From contig JACJIB010000003.1 of the NCBI GenBank assembly GCA_014138645.1, forward strand, positions 186,001 through 250,000: a DNA stretch of 64,000 nt, written 5' to 3'. Below the pieces are notes generated by a model. It was given only the letters and a program-made list of their open reading frames with translations, was not told the DNA's origin and made no database searches. Source of the stretch: Methylorubrum thiocyanatum. Lineage in GTDB: Bacteria > Pseudomonadota > Alphaproteobacteria > Rhizobiales > Beijerinckiaceae. Below, piece by piece: positions 1 to 7,598 of this stretch; the stretch's first letter is position 1; each line of letters begins with the position of its first letter. The translations under genes and the position numbers were made by a program.

Positions 1-128
1 TTTCCCGCGGCTTCGTGCGCAGTGCGGCGCCCCGCTGGTGATCTCGGTTGTAAATACCTGGGGACGCACCGCTTGAAGCGGCGCTTGGGTGGCGCATGTT
101 CGCAGGATCGAAGTTCGGGACGACGGAT
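1..128. other. Window edge, no gene recognised
   Basis: The first 128 bases hold no open frame that resembles a known protein and no RNA gene that I can see. They probably contain the upstream region of the transpeptidase gene that follows, but no promoter could be assigned with confidence. Confidence 0.4.
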
Positions 129-761
129 ATGCGCTTCCCTCTCCTCGCAATTGTTGCGGGACTCACGCTGGCCGCCGGAACCGTTTCGGCGCGGGCCGAC
201 CTCCTCATCGCCGTCGACAAGGATGCTCAGCGCATGAGCGTCGTCGTCGATGGCGCGGCGCGCTACGACTGGCCGGTCTCGACGGGCGTGGCGGGCCACG
301 ACACGCCGAACGGGAGCTATCGTCCGTTCCGCATGGAGAAGACCCATTTCTCCCGCGAATGGGACAACGCGCCGATGCCGCACGCGATCTTCTTCACGCA
401 GGTCGGCCACGCGATCCACGGCACCACGCATACCCGCCGCCTCGGCCGCGCCGCCTCGCATGGCTGCGTCCGCCTCTCGCAGCGCAACGCCGCGACCCTC
501 TTCGCTCTGGTGAAGCAGCAGAAGATGGCCAATACCCGCGTCGTCATCGAAGGCAGCGTCGCCGACGCCCCCATCGCCGAGACCCAGCGCCCGGCTCGGA
601 CGCGCTCGGCCCGCCGCGGCAGTGACGACGGCTTCGTTCCGGTGCGCGCGCGGGGACGGAGCTGGGAGGACGAGGCCTACGGGCCGCCGGTGCGGCGCCG
701 CTCTCCGGACGTGTTCGACGACGGCTACGGCGCGGGCGTCGGATACGGCGACCTTTACTGA
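129..761 (+). CDS. L,D-transpeptidase, YkuD family
   Basis: A 210-residue exported enzyme expected to form 3-3 peptidoglycan cross-links, or to attach proteins to peptidoglycan, in the periplasm. The start at 129 gives a clean signal peptide (MRFPLLAIVAGLTLAAG, cleavage near ARA at 21-23); an in-frame ATG at 96 would add 11 residues before it and is less likely. The catalytic signature is complete: His97-Gly98 in HAIHG, then SHGCVRLS with His111 and catalytic Cys113. The last 70 or so residues are Arg/Pro/Gly-rich low-complexity sequence with no visible domain. It stands alone, facing the minus-strand gene downstream. Family assignment is firm; the exact cross-linking role is inferred. Confidence 0.9.
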   Translation: MRFPLLAIVAGLTLAAGTVSARADLLIAVDKDAQRMSVVVDGAARYDWPVSTGVAGHDTPNGSYRPFRMEKTHFSREWDNAPMPHAIFFTQVGHAIHGTTHTRRLGRAASHGCVRLSQRNAATLFALVKQQKMANTRVVIEGSVADAPIAETQRPARTRSARRGSDDGFVPVRARGRSWEDEAYGPPVRRRSPDVFDDGYGAGVGYGDLY

Positions 762-816
762 GGGGCGGCTCCGCGCGTCGGGGCCGCTCCTCGCGGAATA
801 AGGCGCAGCGTTCGAT

Positions 817-2163
817 TCAGTTCGAGGCGGCCGCGCCGGTCACCCGCCACACCGCGTTCCCGACATCGTCCGTCACCAGCAACGCGCCGCTCTTGTCGAG
901 CGCCACACCCACGGGCCGACCTTGCGCTTTCTCGTCGGCGTTGAGGAAGCCGGTGAGCACATCGACGGGCGCGCCCGCCGGCTTTCCGTCCTTGAACGGC
1001 ACGTAGATCACCTTGTAGCCGCTCTTCGGCCGGCGGTTCCACGAACCGTGCTGGGCAACGAAGAGACCGCTTTTCCAGGCCTCAGGCAGGTTCGCACCCA
1101 TCGAGAAGGCGATGCCGAGGGAGGCGGTGTGCGTGCCCACGGCGTAGTCGGGCGCCACCGCCGTCTTCACCTTCTCCGGCTGCGGCGGCTGCACCCGCGC
1201 ATCGACGTGCTGGCCCCAGTAGCTCCACGGCCAGCCGTAGAAGGCGCCTTCCTTCACGCGCGTGATGTAGTCGGGCACGAGGTCGCTGCCGATCTCGTCG
1301 CGCTCGTTCACCGCCACCCACAGGTCGCCGGTTACCGGCTCGAAGGCGAGGCCGTTCGGGTTGCGCAAGCCCGTGGCGAACTCGCGCATCGCCTTTGAGG
1401 CGAGGGAGTATTCCCAGATCGCGGCGCGGCCCTTTTCGATGTCGAGACCGTTCTCGCCGACATTGCTGTTCGAACCGACGGTGATGAACAGCTTGCTGCC
1501 GTCGGGGCTCGCAACGACATTCTTGGTCCAGTGGTGATTGATGCCGGAGGGCAGATCCAAGACCTTTTCCGGGTTCGCGGTGATCTCGGTCTGGCCCTCC
1601 GCGTAGGGCACGCGCACCAGGGCGTCCGCATTCGCCACGTAGAGGTCGGACCCGACCAGGGCCATGCCGAAGGGCGAGGTCAGCCCCTTCAGAAAGACGT
1701 GGCGCTCCTCGGCGACACCGTCTCCATCCCGATCGCGCAGCAGCACGATGCGGTCGGCGCTCGCGCCGCCGGCCCCGGCCATGCTCTTCACCTTGTCGGC
1801 GACCCAGTCGATGACGCTGGTGGAGTGATCGCCGGATTTCGGCGCCTGGCTCTCGGCAACCAGCACGTCGCCATTCGGCAGAAGGTAGGGCCAGCGCGGA
1901 TGATCGAGTCCGGTGGCGTAGGCGGCGACGGTCAGCCCCTCGGCCGGCCGCGGCTTGGCGCCGTCGCTCCAACGCGCCACCCGGGCGATGTTGACGGTGG
2001 GCATGAAGGTCGGGTTCGGCGCCGGCAAGGTCGGGTTCGACCCGCTGCTGGCCGCCACGTCGAGCGAGGCGGATTCCGGGTAGGCGACGAAGCGCAGGAA
2101 GGCCGCGCCGCCGAGCAGCACGACGGCGAGCGCGGCAAGGCCGACCTTGGCGGAGGTACGCAT
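817..2163 (-). CDS. Sorbosone dehydrogenase-family beta-propeller protein (PQQ-type fold)
   Basis: A 448-residue protein of the glucose/L-sorbosone dehydrogenase family, which are six-bladed beta-propellers that often bind PQQ. The N-terminus ([19 protein letters not shown]) is a signal anchor or signal peptide, so the propeller should lie in the periplasm. Visible family elements are [21 protein letters not shown] near the first blade, [12 protein letters not shown] in the middle, [12 protein letters not shown], and GWPWSYWGQ followed by [12 protein letters not shown] toward the C-terminus. Many members annotated as sorbosone dehydrogenases have no proven substrate, and PQQ binding cannot be confirmed by eye. 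It lies 39 bases downstream of a small co-oriented gene and is likely co-transcribed with it. Confidence 0.85.
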   Translation of the reverse strand: MRTSAKVGLAALAVVLLGGAAFLRFVAYPESASLDVAASSGSNPTLPAPNPTFMPTVNIARVARWSDGAKPRPAEGLTVAAYATGLDHPRWPYLLPNGDVLVAESQAPKSGDHSTSVIDWVADKVKSMAGAGGASADRIVLLRDRDGDGVAEERHVFLKGLTSPFGMALVGSDLYVANADALVRVPYAEGQTEITANPEKVLDLPSGINHHWTKNVVASPDGSKLFITVGSNSNVGENGLDIEKGRAAIWEYSLASKAMREFATGLRNPNGLAFEPVTGDLWVAVNERDEIGSDLVPDYITRVKEGAFYGWPWSYWGQHVDARVQPPQPEKVKTAVAPDYAVGTHTASLGIAFSMGANLPEAWKSGLFVAQHGSWNRRPKSGYKVIYVPFKDGKPAGAPVDVLTGFLNADEKAQGRPVGVALDKSGALLVTDDVGNAVWRVTGAAASN

Positions 2164-2202
2164 CGGAGACTTCCCGGAAGGGAGGATCGGCCTGAGAGGC
2201 GA

Positions 2203-2418
2203 TCAGACGGCGGTGACGGCAGGCTGCGCGGCGGCCTCATCGGCGCCCGGATGGCGGCGGGTGGAGTAGTAGAGGCCGATCGCGTTCCAGAATGCGTCGC
2301 GCTGCTCGTGGGTAAAGCGCTGGAGCGAGGCTTCCAGTTCGGCGCGGCCGGCCGCGGCGGCTTCCTCGCGCATCCGCTCGTCGAAAGCGGCCGGCGAGTC
2401 CATGCCCGTGTCCATCAT
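2203..2418 (-). CDS. Small hypothetical protein upstream of the propeller gene
   Basis: A 71-residue acidic, Ala-rich soluble protein with no signal peptide and no recognised family. The start at 2418 (Met-Met-Asp-Thr-Gly) was preferred because the longer frame to 2538 begins with Arg/Ser-rich sequence typical of non-coding extension. The middle segment (RFTHEQRDAFWNAIGLYYSTRR) reads like a short amphipathic helical region and is the only part that looks constrained. The gene shares its direction with the propeller protein 39 bases downstream. Function unknown. Confidence 0.55.
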   Translation of the reverse strand: MMDTGMDSPAAFDERMREEAAAAGRAELEASLQRFTHEQRDAFWNAIGLYYSTRRHPGADEAAAQPAVTAV

Positions 2419-2638
2419 GGTCCGGCCCTCCGCTGACGACGATCCAGCGCTGACAACGCCGGAGCATGCCACTCCGTTCAATCGGATGCATGAGCGGGTC
2501 GCGCGGGGCTGCGGCGGGTGGCGTGTGCCAAACGACACACCCCCCTGGATTCAGAGTCCAGGCTTAACAGTTTCTTTGCACCTGTGGGCGGAATGGTCCA
2601 GCTTGGACAGCCAGCGTCGTCAGCCTACAGGAGCCTGC

Positions 2639-3376
2639 ATGCAAGCCGACCGGACCCTCCGTCTTCTCTGCCTCTTCGGGCTAGCGCTGACCGGTTCGGG
2701 TCTTGGAGGATGCGGTCTGCTTCCGCACCAGGCGGAGCTGACCACGGGTTCGATCGCGACGAACGCCAAGGTCGTGCAGGCACCGACCGCCGCCGACAAG
2801 GAGTGCCTCGCCCGAGCGATGTACTTCGAATCGAACCGCAGCGACGAGGACGGGCTGTTCGCCGTCGGCACGGTGGTGATGAACCGCCTCGATGCGCCGG
2901 CCTATCCCGGTCGGATCTGCGAGGTCGTCGGCCAGAAGCGGCAATTCGCCAACGGCGTGCTGACTAAGCCCGTGCGTGAGCAGGACCGGCCGCGGCTGGA
3001 GAAAGTTGCCGATGCGCTGCTCTCGGGCAAGCGCCACGATGGTGTCGGCCCGGCCCTGCACTTCCACACCGCCGGATACAAGTTCCCCTACACCAACATG
3101 CACTACGTCGTCGCGGCCGGCGGCAACGTGTTCTACGAGAAGAGCGATCGCGAGGGTTATCTGCCGGCGGTGCAGCCCCGCGCGGTGGTGCAGACGGCCT
3201 CGGGCCGCCTGATGCCGCTCCAGGTCGCCGCCACCAATGCCGGCATGATCGGCCTGCCGCTGACCGGCCGTGTCCAGCCGACGCTGACCGCCGAGTATTC
3301 GGCGCCGACCGCGCCCGAGCTGCGCATCCCCGGCCCGGCCCGCTACGCCTCCGCTCCCGGCCGCGACAAGAACTAG
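2639..3376 (+). CDS. Cell-wall hydrolase lipoprotein, SleB/Hydrolase_2 family
   Basis: A 245-residue predicted lipoprotein with a SleB-like (Hydrolase_2) domain, the fold of spore-cortex lytic enzymes that cut peptidoglycan. The start at 2639 is chosen because it follows an ACAGGAG ribosome site and begins a lipoprotein signal peptide with the lipobox LGGC. The domain starts at ECLARAMYFESNRSDEDG (family Glu and Tyr-x-Glu region) and continues through VGTVVMNRL, CEVVGQKRQF and FHTAGYKFPY. The last 70 residues are Pro/Ala-rich and look disordered. It is divergent from the small gene at 2418 across about 220 bases. Many alphaproteobacteria that do not sporulate carry such proteins, probably for growth-related wall turnover. 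Confidence 0.85.
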   Translation: MQADRTLRLLCLFGLALTGSGLGGCGLLPHQAELTTGSIATNAKVVQAPTAADKECLARAMYFESNRSDEDGLFAVGTVVMNRLDAPAYPGRICEVVGQKRQFANGVLTKPVREQDRPRLEKVADALLSGKRHDGVGPALHFHTAGYKFPYTNMHYVVAAGGNVFYEKSDREGYLPAVQPRAVVQTASGRLMPLQVAATNAGMIGLPLTGRVQPTLTAEYSAPTAPELRIPGPARYASAPGRDKN

Positions 3377-3512
3377 AAACTGTCACAGCGCATGGTTACG
3401 GCCGGGGCGGGTTGTCGCCCCCGCCCTATGCGTCGAGGGCGGGAGGCCTTAAGTCAGGGACGCGGCCGGGGGTTGCCCGGTCCGGCTCCCGTGAGGCTCA
3501 CCCCGCATCGCC

Positions 3513-4517
3513 ATGGCCGTCGTCCTCGATCTCCTGAACAACGACACCCGGCCCAAGGCGGACGCGCCTGCGCGCCCCCGCCATCCCGAGAAGGCGCACC
3601 GGCCGGACACCGCGATCCAGCGCAAGCCGGACTGGATCCGCGTGAAGGCCCCGGGGTCCAAGCTCTGGGCCGAGACCAAGGATATCGTCCGCGCCAACAA
3701 CCTCGTGACCGTCTGCGAGGAGGCGGGCTGCCCCAATATCGGCGAATGCTGGGAGAAGCGGCACGCCACCTTCATGATCATGGGCGACACCTGCACCCGC
3801 GCCTGCGCGTTCTGCAACGTGCGCACGGGCCTGCCGGAATCGCTCGATGCGGCTGAGCCGGAGAAGGTCGCCGACGCGGTGGCCAAGCTCGGCCTGCACC
3901 ACGTCGTCGTCACCTCGGTGGACCGCGACGACCTCAAGGATGGCGGCGCCGAGCATTTTTCGCGGACCATCGCCGCGATCCGCCGGGCGAGCCCCGGCAC
4001 CACCGTCGAGATCCTGACGCCCGACTTCCTGAGGAAGCCCGGCGCCCTCGAAGTGGTGGTCGCGGCCAAGCCGGACGTGTTCAACCACAACCTCGAGACG
4101 GTGCCCGGCAAGTACGTCACCGTGCGGCCCGGTGCCCGCTACTTCCACTCGGTGCGCCTGCTGCAGCGGGTGAAGGAACTCGATCCGACGATCTTCACCA
4201 AGTCCGGCATCATGGTCGGGCTGGGCGAGGAGCGGAACGAAGTCGTGCAGCTCATGGACGATCTGCGCTCGGCAGAGGTCGACTTCCTCACCATCGGCCA
4301 ATATCTGCAACCGACCCGCAAGCACCATGAGGTCGTGCGCTTCGTGCCGCCGGACGAGTTCAAAGCCTACGAGACCACAGCCTATGCCAAGGGCTTCCTG
4401 CTGGTCTCGGCGACGCCGCTCACGCGGTCGTCGCATCACGCCGGCGAGGATTTCGCCCGGCTGAAGGCGGCGCGTCTGGCCAAGCTCGGGCCCGCTCCCG
4501 TCGCCGTCAACGCCTGA
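3513..4517 (+). CDS. lipA: Lipoyl synthase
   Basis: A radical-SAM enzyme (334 residues, normal length) that inserts two sulfur atoms into octanoyl groups on lipoyl domains of pyruvate and 2-oxoglutarate dehydrogenases and the glycine cleavage system. Both iron-sulfur sites are readable: the auxiliary cluster cysteines C78, C83, C89 in [12 protein letters not shown], and the radical-SAM cysteines C104, C108, C111 in [29 protein letters not shown] and NHNLETVP are further family motifs. The N-terminal 45 residues are a basic, Pro-rich extension. The gene ends 6 bases before the COQ10-like gene, so the two should form one transcript, an arrangement common in alphaproteobacteria. Confidence 0.98.
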   Translation: MAVVLDLLNNDTRPKADAPARPRHPEKAHRPDTAIQRKPDWIRVKAPGSKLWAETKDIVRANNLVTVCEEAGCPNIGECWEKRHATFMIMGDTCTRACAFCNVRTGLPESLDAAEPEKVADAVAKLGLHHVVVTSVDRDDLKDGGAEHFSRTIAAIRRASPGTTVEILTPDFLRKPGALEVVVAAKPDVFNHNLETVPGKYVTVRPGARYFHSVRLLQRVKELDPTIFTKSGIMVGLGEERNEVVQLMDDLRSAEVDFLTIGQYLQPTRKHHEVVRFVPPDEFKAYETTAYAKGFLLVSATPLTRSSHHAGEDFARLKAARLAKLGPAPVAVNA

Positions 4518-4523
4518 GCCCGC

Positions 4524-4982
4524 ATGCCCTCCTTCCGCATCACGAGGAAAGTGCGTCACTCGGCGACGCAGATGTACGATCTCGTCGCCGATATCGAGCG
4601 CTATCCCGAGTTTCTGCCGCTGTGTGAATCGCTGCGGGTGCTGCGCGACGCGGAGGGGCCGAACGGCACCCAGGTGCGCGTCGCCGAGATGGGCGTCGGC
4701 TACAAGGCGATCCGTGAGCGCTTCACCACCCGCGTGAGCCTCGACCGCGAGAACCGCAAGATCACCGCCGAATACATCGACGGCCCGTTCAGGCACCTCG
4801 AGAACCGCTGGTCGTTCCGCGATGCGGAGGGTGGCGGCTGCGAGGTCGATTTCTTCATCACCTACGAGTTCAAGAGCCGGACGCTCGGCCTCCTGATGGG
4901 CACGATGTTCGACCGCGCCTTCCGCAAGTTTACCGATGCCTTCGAGGGCCGCGCCACCGCGATCTACGGCGCCCCCGCCTGA
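4524..4982 (+). CDS. COQ10/RatA-like START-domain protein
   Basis: A 152-residue protein of the polyketide cyclase/START superfamily (COQ10/RatA subgroup), whose members bind ubiquinone and support respiration in mitochondria and are annotated RatA in bacteria. The family opening is clear: a basic strand, then AYD-like QMYDLVADIERYPEFLPLC, followed by VGYKAIRERFTTRV and the C-terminal helix MGTMFDRAFRKFTDAFEGRA. The protein has no signal peptide and should be cytoplasmic. It begins 6 bases after lipA. In this setting a quinone-chaperone role is more plausible than the toxin role proposed for E. coli RatA, but that is inference. Confidence 0.9.
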   Translation: MPSFRITRKVRHSATQMYDLVADIERYPEFLPLCESLRVLRDAEGPNGTQVRVAEMGVGYKAIRERFTTRVSLDRENRKITAEYIDGPFRHLENRWSFRDAEGGGCEVDFFITYEFKSRTLGLLMGTMFDRAFRKFTDAFEGRATAIYGAPA

Positions 4983-5408
4983 CTAACGCCCCTTGCGCGC
5001 GGCCAGCAGGATGCTGGTCTCGGAATTGGCGATGCCGTCGATCTGACGGATCGTGCGCAGCAGCGCGTCGAAGGCACCGAGGGTCGGCGCTTCGATCTCG
5101 GCGACGATATCCCAGCGCCCATTGGTGGTGTGAAGCGCCCGGATCTCCGGCAGGCCGGACAGGCGGCGGATCACGCCCTCGGCATGGCGCCCGTCCACCT
5201 CGATCAGCGTCACCGCGCGCACGCCTTCGGGCTCCGGATCCCGCACCGTGACGGTGAAGCCGGTGACGATGCCAGTGGCCACCAGCCGGTCGAGCCGCGC
5301 CCGGGCCGTCGCCCGCGTCACGCCGAGGGCCGCGGCGAGCTTGGCCACCGGCATCCGCGCATCGGTCCGGAGCAGGGCGATCAGCCGGCGATCGGTCTCG
5401 TCGAGCAT
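4983..5408 (-). CDS. Lrp/AsnC family transcriptional regulator
   Basis: A 141-residue feast/famine regulator. It begins MLDETDRRLIALLRTDARMP, the standard Lrp start, followed by a helix-turn-helix (VAKLAAALGVTRATARARLDRL) at about 20-45 and an effector-binding RAM domain from about 60 onward (AVTLIEVDG, LHTTNGRWDIVAEIEAP). The longer frame reaching 5546 lacks homology in its extra residues and would run into the divergent gene's leader. The stop touches the end of the COQ10-like gene (convergent). It is divergently transcribed from the ornithine cyclodeaminase gene with a 131-base shared region, so it is probably that gene's regulator, with an amino acid as likely effector. Confidence 0.92.
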   Translation of the reverse strand: MLDETDRRLIALLRTDARMPVAKLAAALGVTRATARARLDRLVATGIVTGFTVTVRDPEPEGVRAVTLIEVDGRHAEGVIRRLSGLPEIRALHTTNGRWDIVAEIEAPTLGAFDALLRTIRQIDGIANSETSILLAARKGR

Positions 5409-5539
5409 GGACTTACCAGTGTGAGCAGCCGAGCTTAGCAGAGTGGGCAATGGCCTGTCCCGATCGCGCATTTCAGCGGCTGTCGGCTGTCCGCTTCCTT
5501 CGGCCATGCTCGCTCCGAGGACAGTCTCGGGAGACGGAC

Positions 5540-6571
5540 GTGACACGCTACATCGGCACCGGCGAGATGGCGGACTTGCTGCGGCGGGAGGGTGCGGAGC
5601 CGATCCTGCGCCGCCTCGTCGCCGGCCTGCGATCCGATTTCCGGCGCTGGCCGGACTTCGATCTCGCCCCGCGCCTCGCCAACCATTCGGCCGGCGGGGT
5701 CATCGAGCTGATGCCGATCGCCGATGCGCGGAGCTACAGCTTCAAGTTCGTCAACGGCCATCCCGGCAACACCCGGCTCGGCAAGCAGACGGTCGTCGCC
5801 TTCGGCGTCCTCGCCGACATGGCGACGGGCTATCCGCTGCTCGTCTCCGAGATGACCGTGCTGACGGCCCTTCGCACCGCGGCGACCTCAGCCCTCGCGG
5901 CCTCCGTGCTGGCCCGGCCCGGAAGCCGTTCGATGGCCCTGATCGGCACCGGCGCCCAGGCCGAGTTCCAGGCGCTCGCCTTCAAGACGGTGATCGGCAT
6001 CGACGAGATCCGGCTGTTCGACGTCGACCCGGCGGCCGTTGCCAAGGCGCGGGCCAATCTCGACGGTTGCGGTCTGCGGCTCGTCTGTGCCGGCTCCGTC
6101 GCCGAGGCGGTGGCGGGCGCCGACATCGTCACCACCGCGACCGCCGACAAGGCCCGCGCCACGATCCTGACGCCGGACCTCGTGGAACCGGGCCAGCACC
6201 TCAACGCCATCGGCGGCGACTGCCCCGGCAAGACCGAGCTGCATGCCGACATCCTGCGGCGCACCCGCACGGTGGTGGAGTACGAGCCGCAGACCCGCAT
6301 CGAGGGCGAGATCCAGCAGATGCCGGCGGACTACCCCGTGACCGAGCTCTGGCGGGTGCTGCGCGGCGAAGCATCGGGCCGCGTCGCGGCCGATGACATC
6401 ACGCTGTTCGACTCGGTCGGCTTCGCTCTGGAGGACTTCTCGGCGCTGCACTGCCTCCGGCAGATCGCCGGCGCGGGGCCGGATCTCGACCTGATTCCGG
6501 ACATGAGCGATCCGAAGGATCTGTTCGGATCGGTGTTTTCGCGAGGCGCGGCGTTCGAGCGGGCGGCATGA
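5540..6571 (+). CDS. Ornithine cyclodeaminase / mu-crystallin family protein
   Basis: A 343-residue NAD(P)-binding protein of the OCD/mu-crystallin family, which includes ornithine cyclodeaminase (ornithine to proline plus ammonia), alanine dehydrogenase and ketimine reductase. Start: GTG at 5540, preceded by GGGAGA, giving VTRYIGTGEMADLL; an upstream start at 5450 would place unrelated sequence in front. Family motifs include KFVNGHPGN near 70, GTGAQAEFQALA (nucleotide-binding turn) near 135, and AIGGDCPGKTELH near 225. The sequence PADYPVTELWRVLRGEASGR fits OCD. Placement opposite an Lrp-type regulator supports an amino-acid catabolic role; ornithine is the first guess, not proven. Confidence 0.9.
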   Translation: MTRYIGTGEMADLLRREGAEPILRRLVAGLRSDFRRWPDFDLAPRLANHSAGGVIELMPIADARSYSFKFVNGHPGNTRLGKQTVVAFGVLADMATGYPLLVSEMTVLTALRTAATSALAASVLARPGSRSMALIGTGAQAEFQALAFKTVIGIDEIRLFDVDPAAVAKARANLDGCGLRLVCAGSVAEAVAGADIVTTATADKARATILTPDLVEPGQHLNAIGGDCPGKTELHADILRRTRTVVEYEPQTRIEGEIQQMPADYPVTELWRVLRGEASGRVAADDITLFDSVGFALEDFSALHCLRQIAGAGPDLDLIPDMSDPKDLFGSVFSRGAAFERAA

Positions 6572-6583
6572 GCCGCCGATCGC

Positions 6584-6877
6584 TCACGCCGCGTCGGCGG
6601 CGCGCCGCTGTGGAACAGTTGAGTAGTCCGTTTCCGCCTGGGCCTTGGAGAGATCGTAGCCGGCTTGAAAATTGAGCCAGAACTGCGGGGTTGTCCCGAA
6701 GTAGCGTGCAAGACGAAGCGCCGTATCTGCGGTGATGCCGCGCCGCTGCCGAACGATCTCGGTGATGCGGTTGGCTGGAACACCGATCTCGACCGCGAGC
6801 TGGCGGGCACTGAGACCGAGTGGTTTGAGGTATTCTTCCGACAAGTACTCGCCAGGATGCGTCCGAACTCGAATCAT
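6584..6877 (-). CDS. higA: HigA-type antitoxin
   Basis: A 97-residue XRE helix-turn-helix protein of the HigA/VapI addiction-module group. It opens with THPGEYLSEEYLKPLGLSARQLA, the usual HigA entry, and the recognition region follows (IGVPANRITEIVRQRRGIT), then TALRLARYFGTTPQFWLNFQAGYDL, which is diagnostic for the subgroup. It lies 30 bases downstream of the toxin gene in the same direction, the toxin-first order typical of higBA. It should neutralise HigB and repress the operon. Its 3' end is 12 bases from the end of the convergent OCD gene. Confidence 0.93.
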   Translation of the reverse strand: MIRVRTHPGEYLSEEYLKPLGLSARQLAVEIGVPANRITEIVRQRRGITADTALRLARYFGTTPQFWLNFQAGYDLSKAQAETDYSTVPQRRAADAA

Positions 6878-6907
6878 GGGACAAACTCCTGCTGAGCCAA
6901 AATGGGT

Positions 6908-7189
6908 TTAATGATAATCAACGATCTCGACATTCTCCGGGCCTGACTCAGTCCACCGGAAACAAATCCGCCACTGATCGTTGATGCGAATGCTGTACTG
7001 CCCCGCTCTGTCCCCGCGCAAAGCCTCAAGCTTGTTGCCCGGCGGGCTGCGCAGATCGTCCAGCACGACGGCGTAGTCCAAAGCATCAAGCTTCCGCCGA
7101 GCAATTCGCTCGAAGGCGCGCCACTGACGGTGGCAGACGCCTTCCTCGAACAGAGAGCGTGTGCGCTTGTCGGCGAAGCTTTGAATCAT
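6908..7189 (-). CDS. higB: HigB/RelE-superfamily toxin
   Basis: A 93-residue toxin of the HigB (RelE fold) family, members of which cleave mRNA on the ribosome. The start at 7189 ([17 protein letters not shown]) matches the family; the longer frame to 7342 is basic filler that overlaps the neighbouring gene. Characteristic features are [26 protein letters not shown] in the middle and [16 protein letters not shown] near the C-terminus, with the Arg and Trp positions used by active HigB toxins, ending in IVDYH. All expected parts are present, so it looks intact and active. Pairs with higA immediately downstream. Confidence 0.92.
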   Translation of the reverse strand: MIQSFADKRTRSLFEEGVCHRQWRAFERIARRKLDALDYAVVLDDLRSPPGNKLEALRGDRAGQYSIRINDQWRICFRWTESGPENVEIVDYH

Positions 7190-7274
7190 GCCCGTCGCCA
7201 CATGATACGCGCAACGTACAACGACGGGCGTGCATGAACAATGCTGACGAAGGCGACAGGACGAGCCGCAATCT

Positions 7275-7598
7275 CTATCGCTCGAAAAACCGCCTCGCCC
7301 GCGCCTCCAGCAAACGCACCAGCGCCGGCTCCATGAAGGCATAATCGTCGCGCACGTTCAGGCAGACGATCCGGGCGTGTCGCAACGCCGGACCGAAGCG
7401 GCGCGTCAGCTTGCGCCGATGCGCGCGCTCCATCACCGCGATGGTCTCGGCCCAGGCGAGATGGTCGACCTCCACCGGCTCGTCGGCGTCGTGCGAGACG
7501 CCCGCCGAGGCGGTCTCGAGGCCAGGCCATCGTGAGAAGATCTGCTCCGCGGTCGGACTGCGGGCACGAGCCCGGCCGCAGACGAACAGGATCCTCAC
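7275..7598 (-). CDS. Short low-molecular-weight protein tyrosine phosphatase-like protein
   Basis: A 107-residue protein of the short LMW-PTP-like group. The phosphate-binding loop is at the N-terminus: CGRARARS, matching C-x5-R-S, within [19 protein letters not shown]. It also has [12 protein letters not shown] and a C-terminal [11 protein letters not shown] segment that replaces the usual DP general-acid loop. It is shorter than classic LMW-PTPs (about 150 residues), as expected for this subfamily. The start is GTG at 7598, overlapping the stop of the upstream ABC exporter gene (GTGA), so translation is probably coupled. Substrate unknown; phosphatase activity is inferred from the loop only. 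Confidence 0.8.
   Translation of the reverse strand: MRILFVCGRARARSPTAEQIFSRWPGLETASAGVSHDADEPVEVDHLAWAETIAVMERAHRRKLTRRFGPALRHARIVCLNVRDDYAFMEPALVRLLEARARRFFER

Noticed and set aside
89..625. Long open frames in other phases over the L,D-transpeptidase gene
   Set aside because: They are Arg/Pro/Ala-rich shadows of a high-GC coding region and the transpeptidase frame has clear catalytic motifs.
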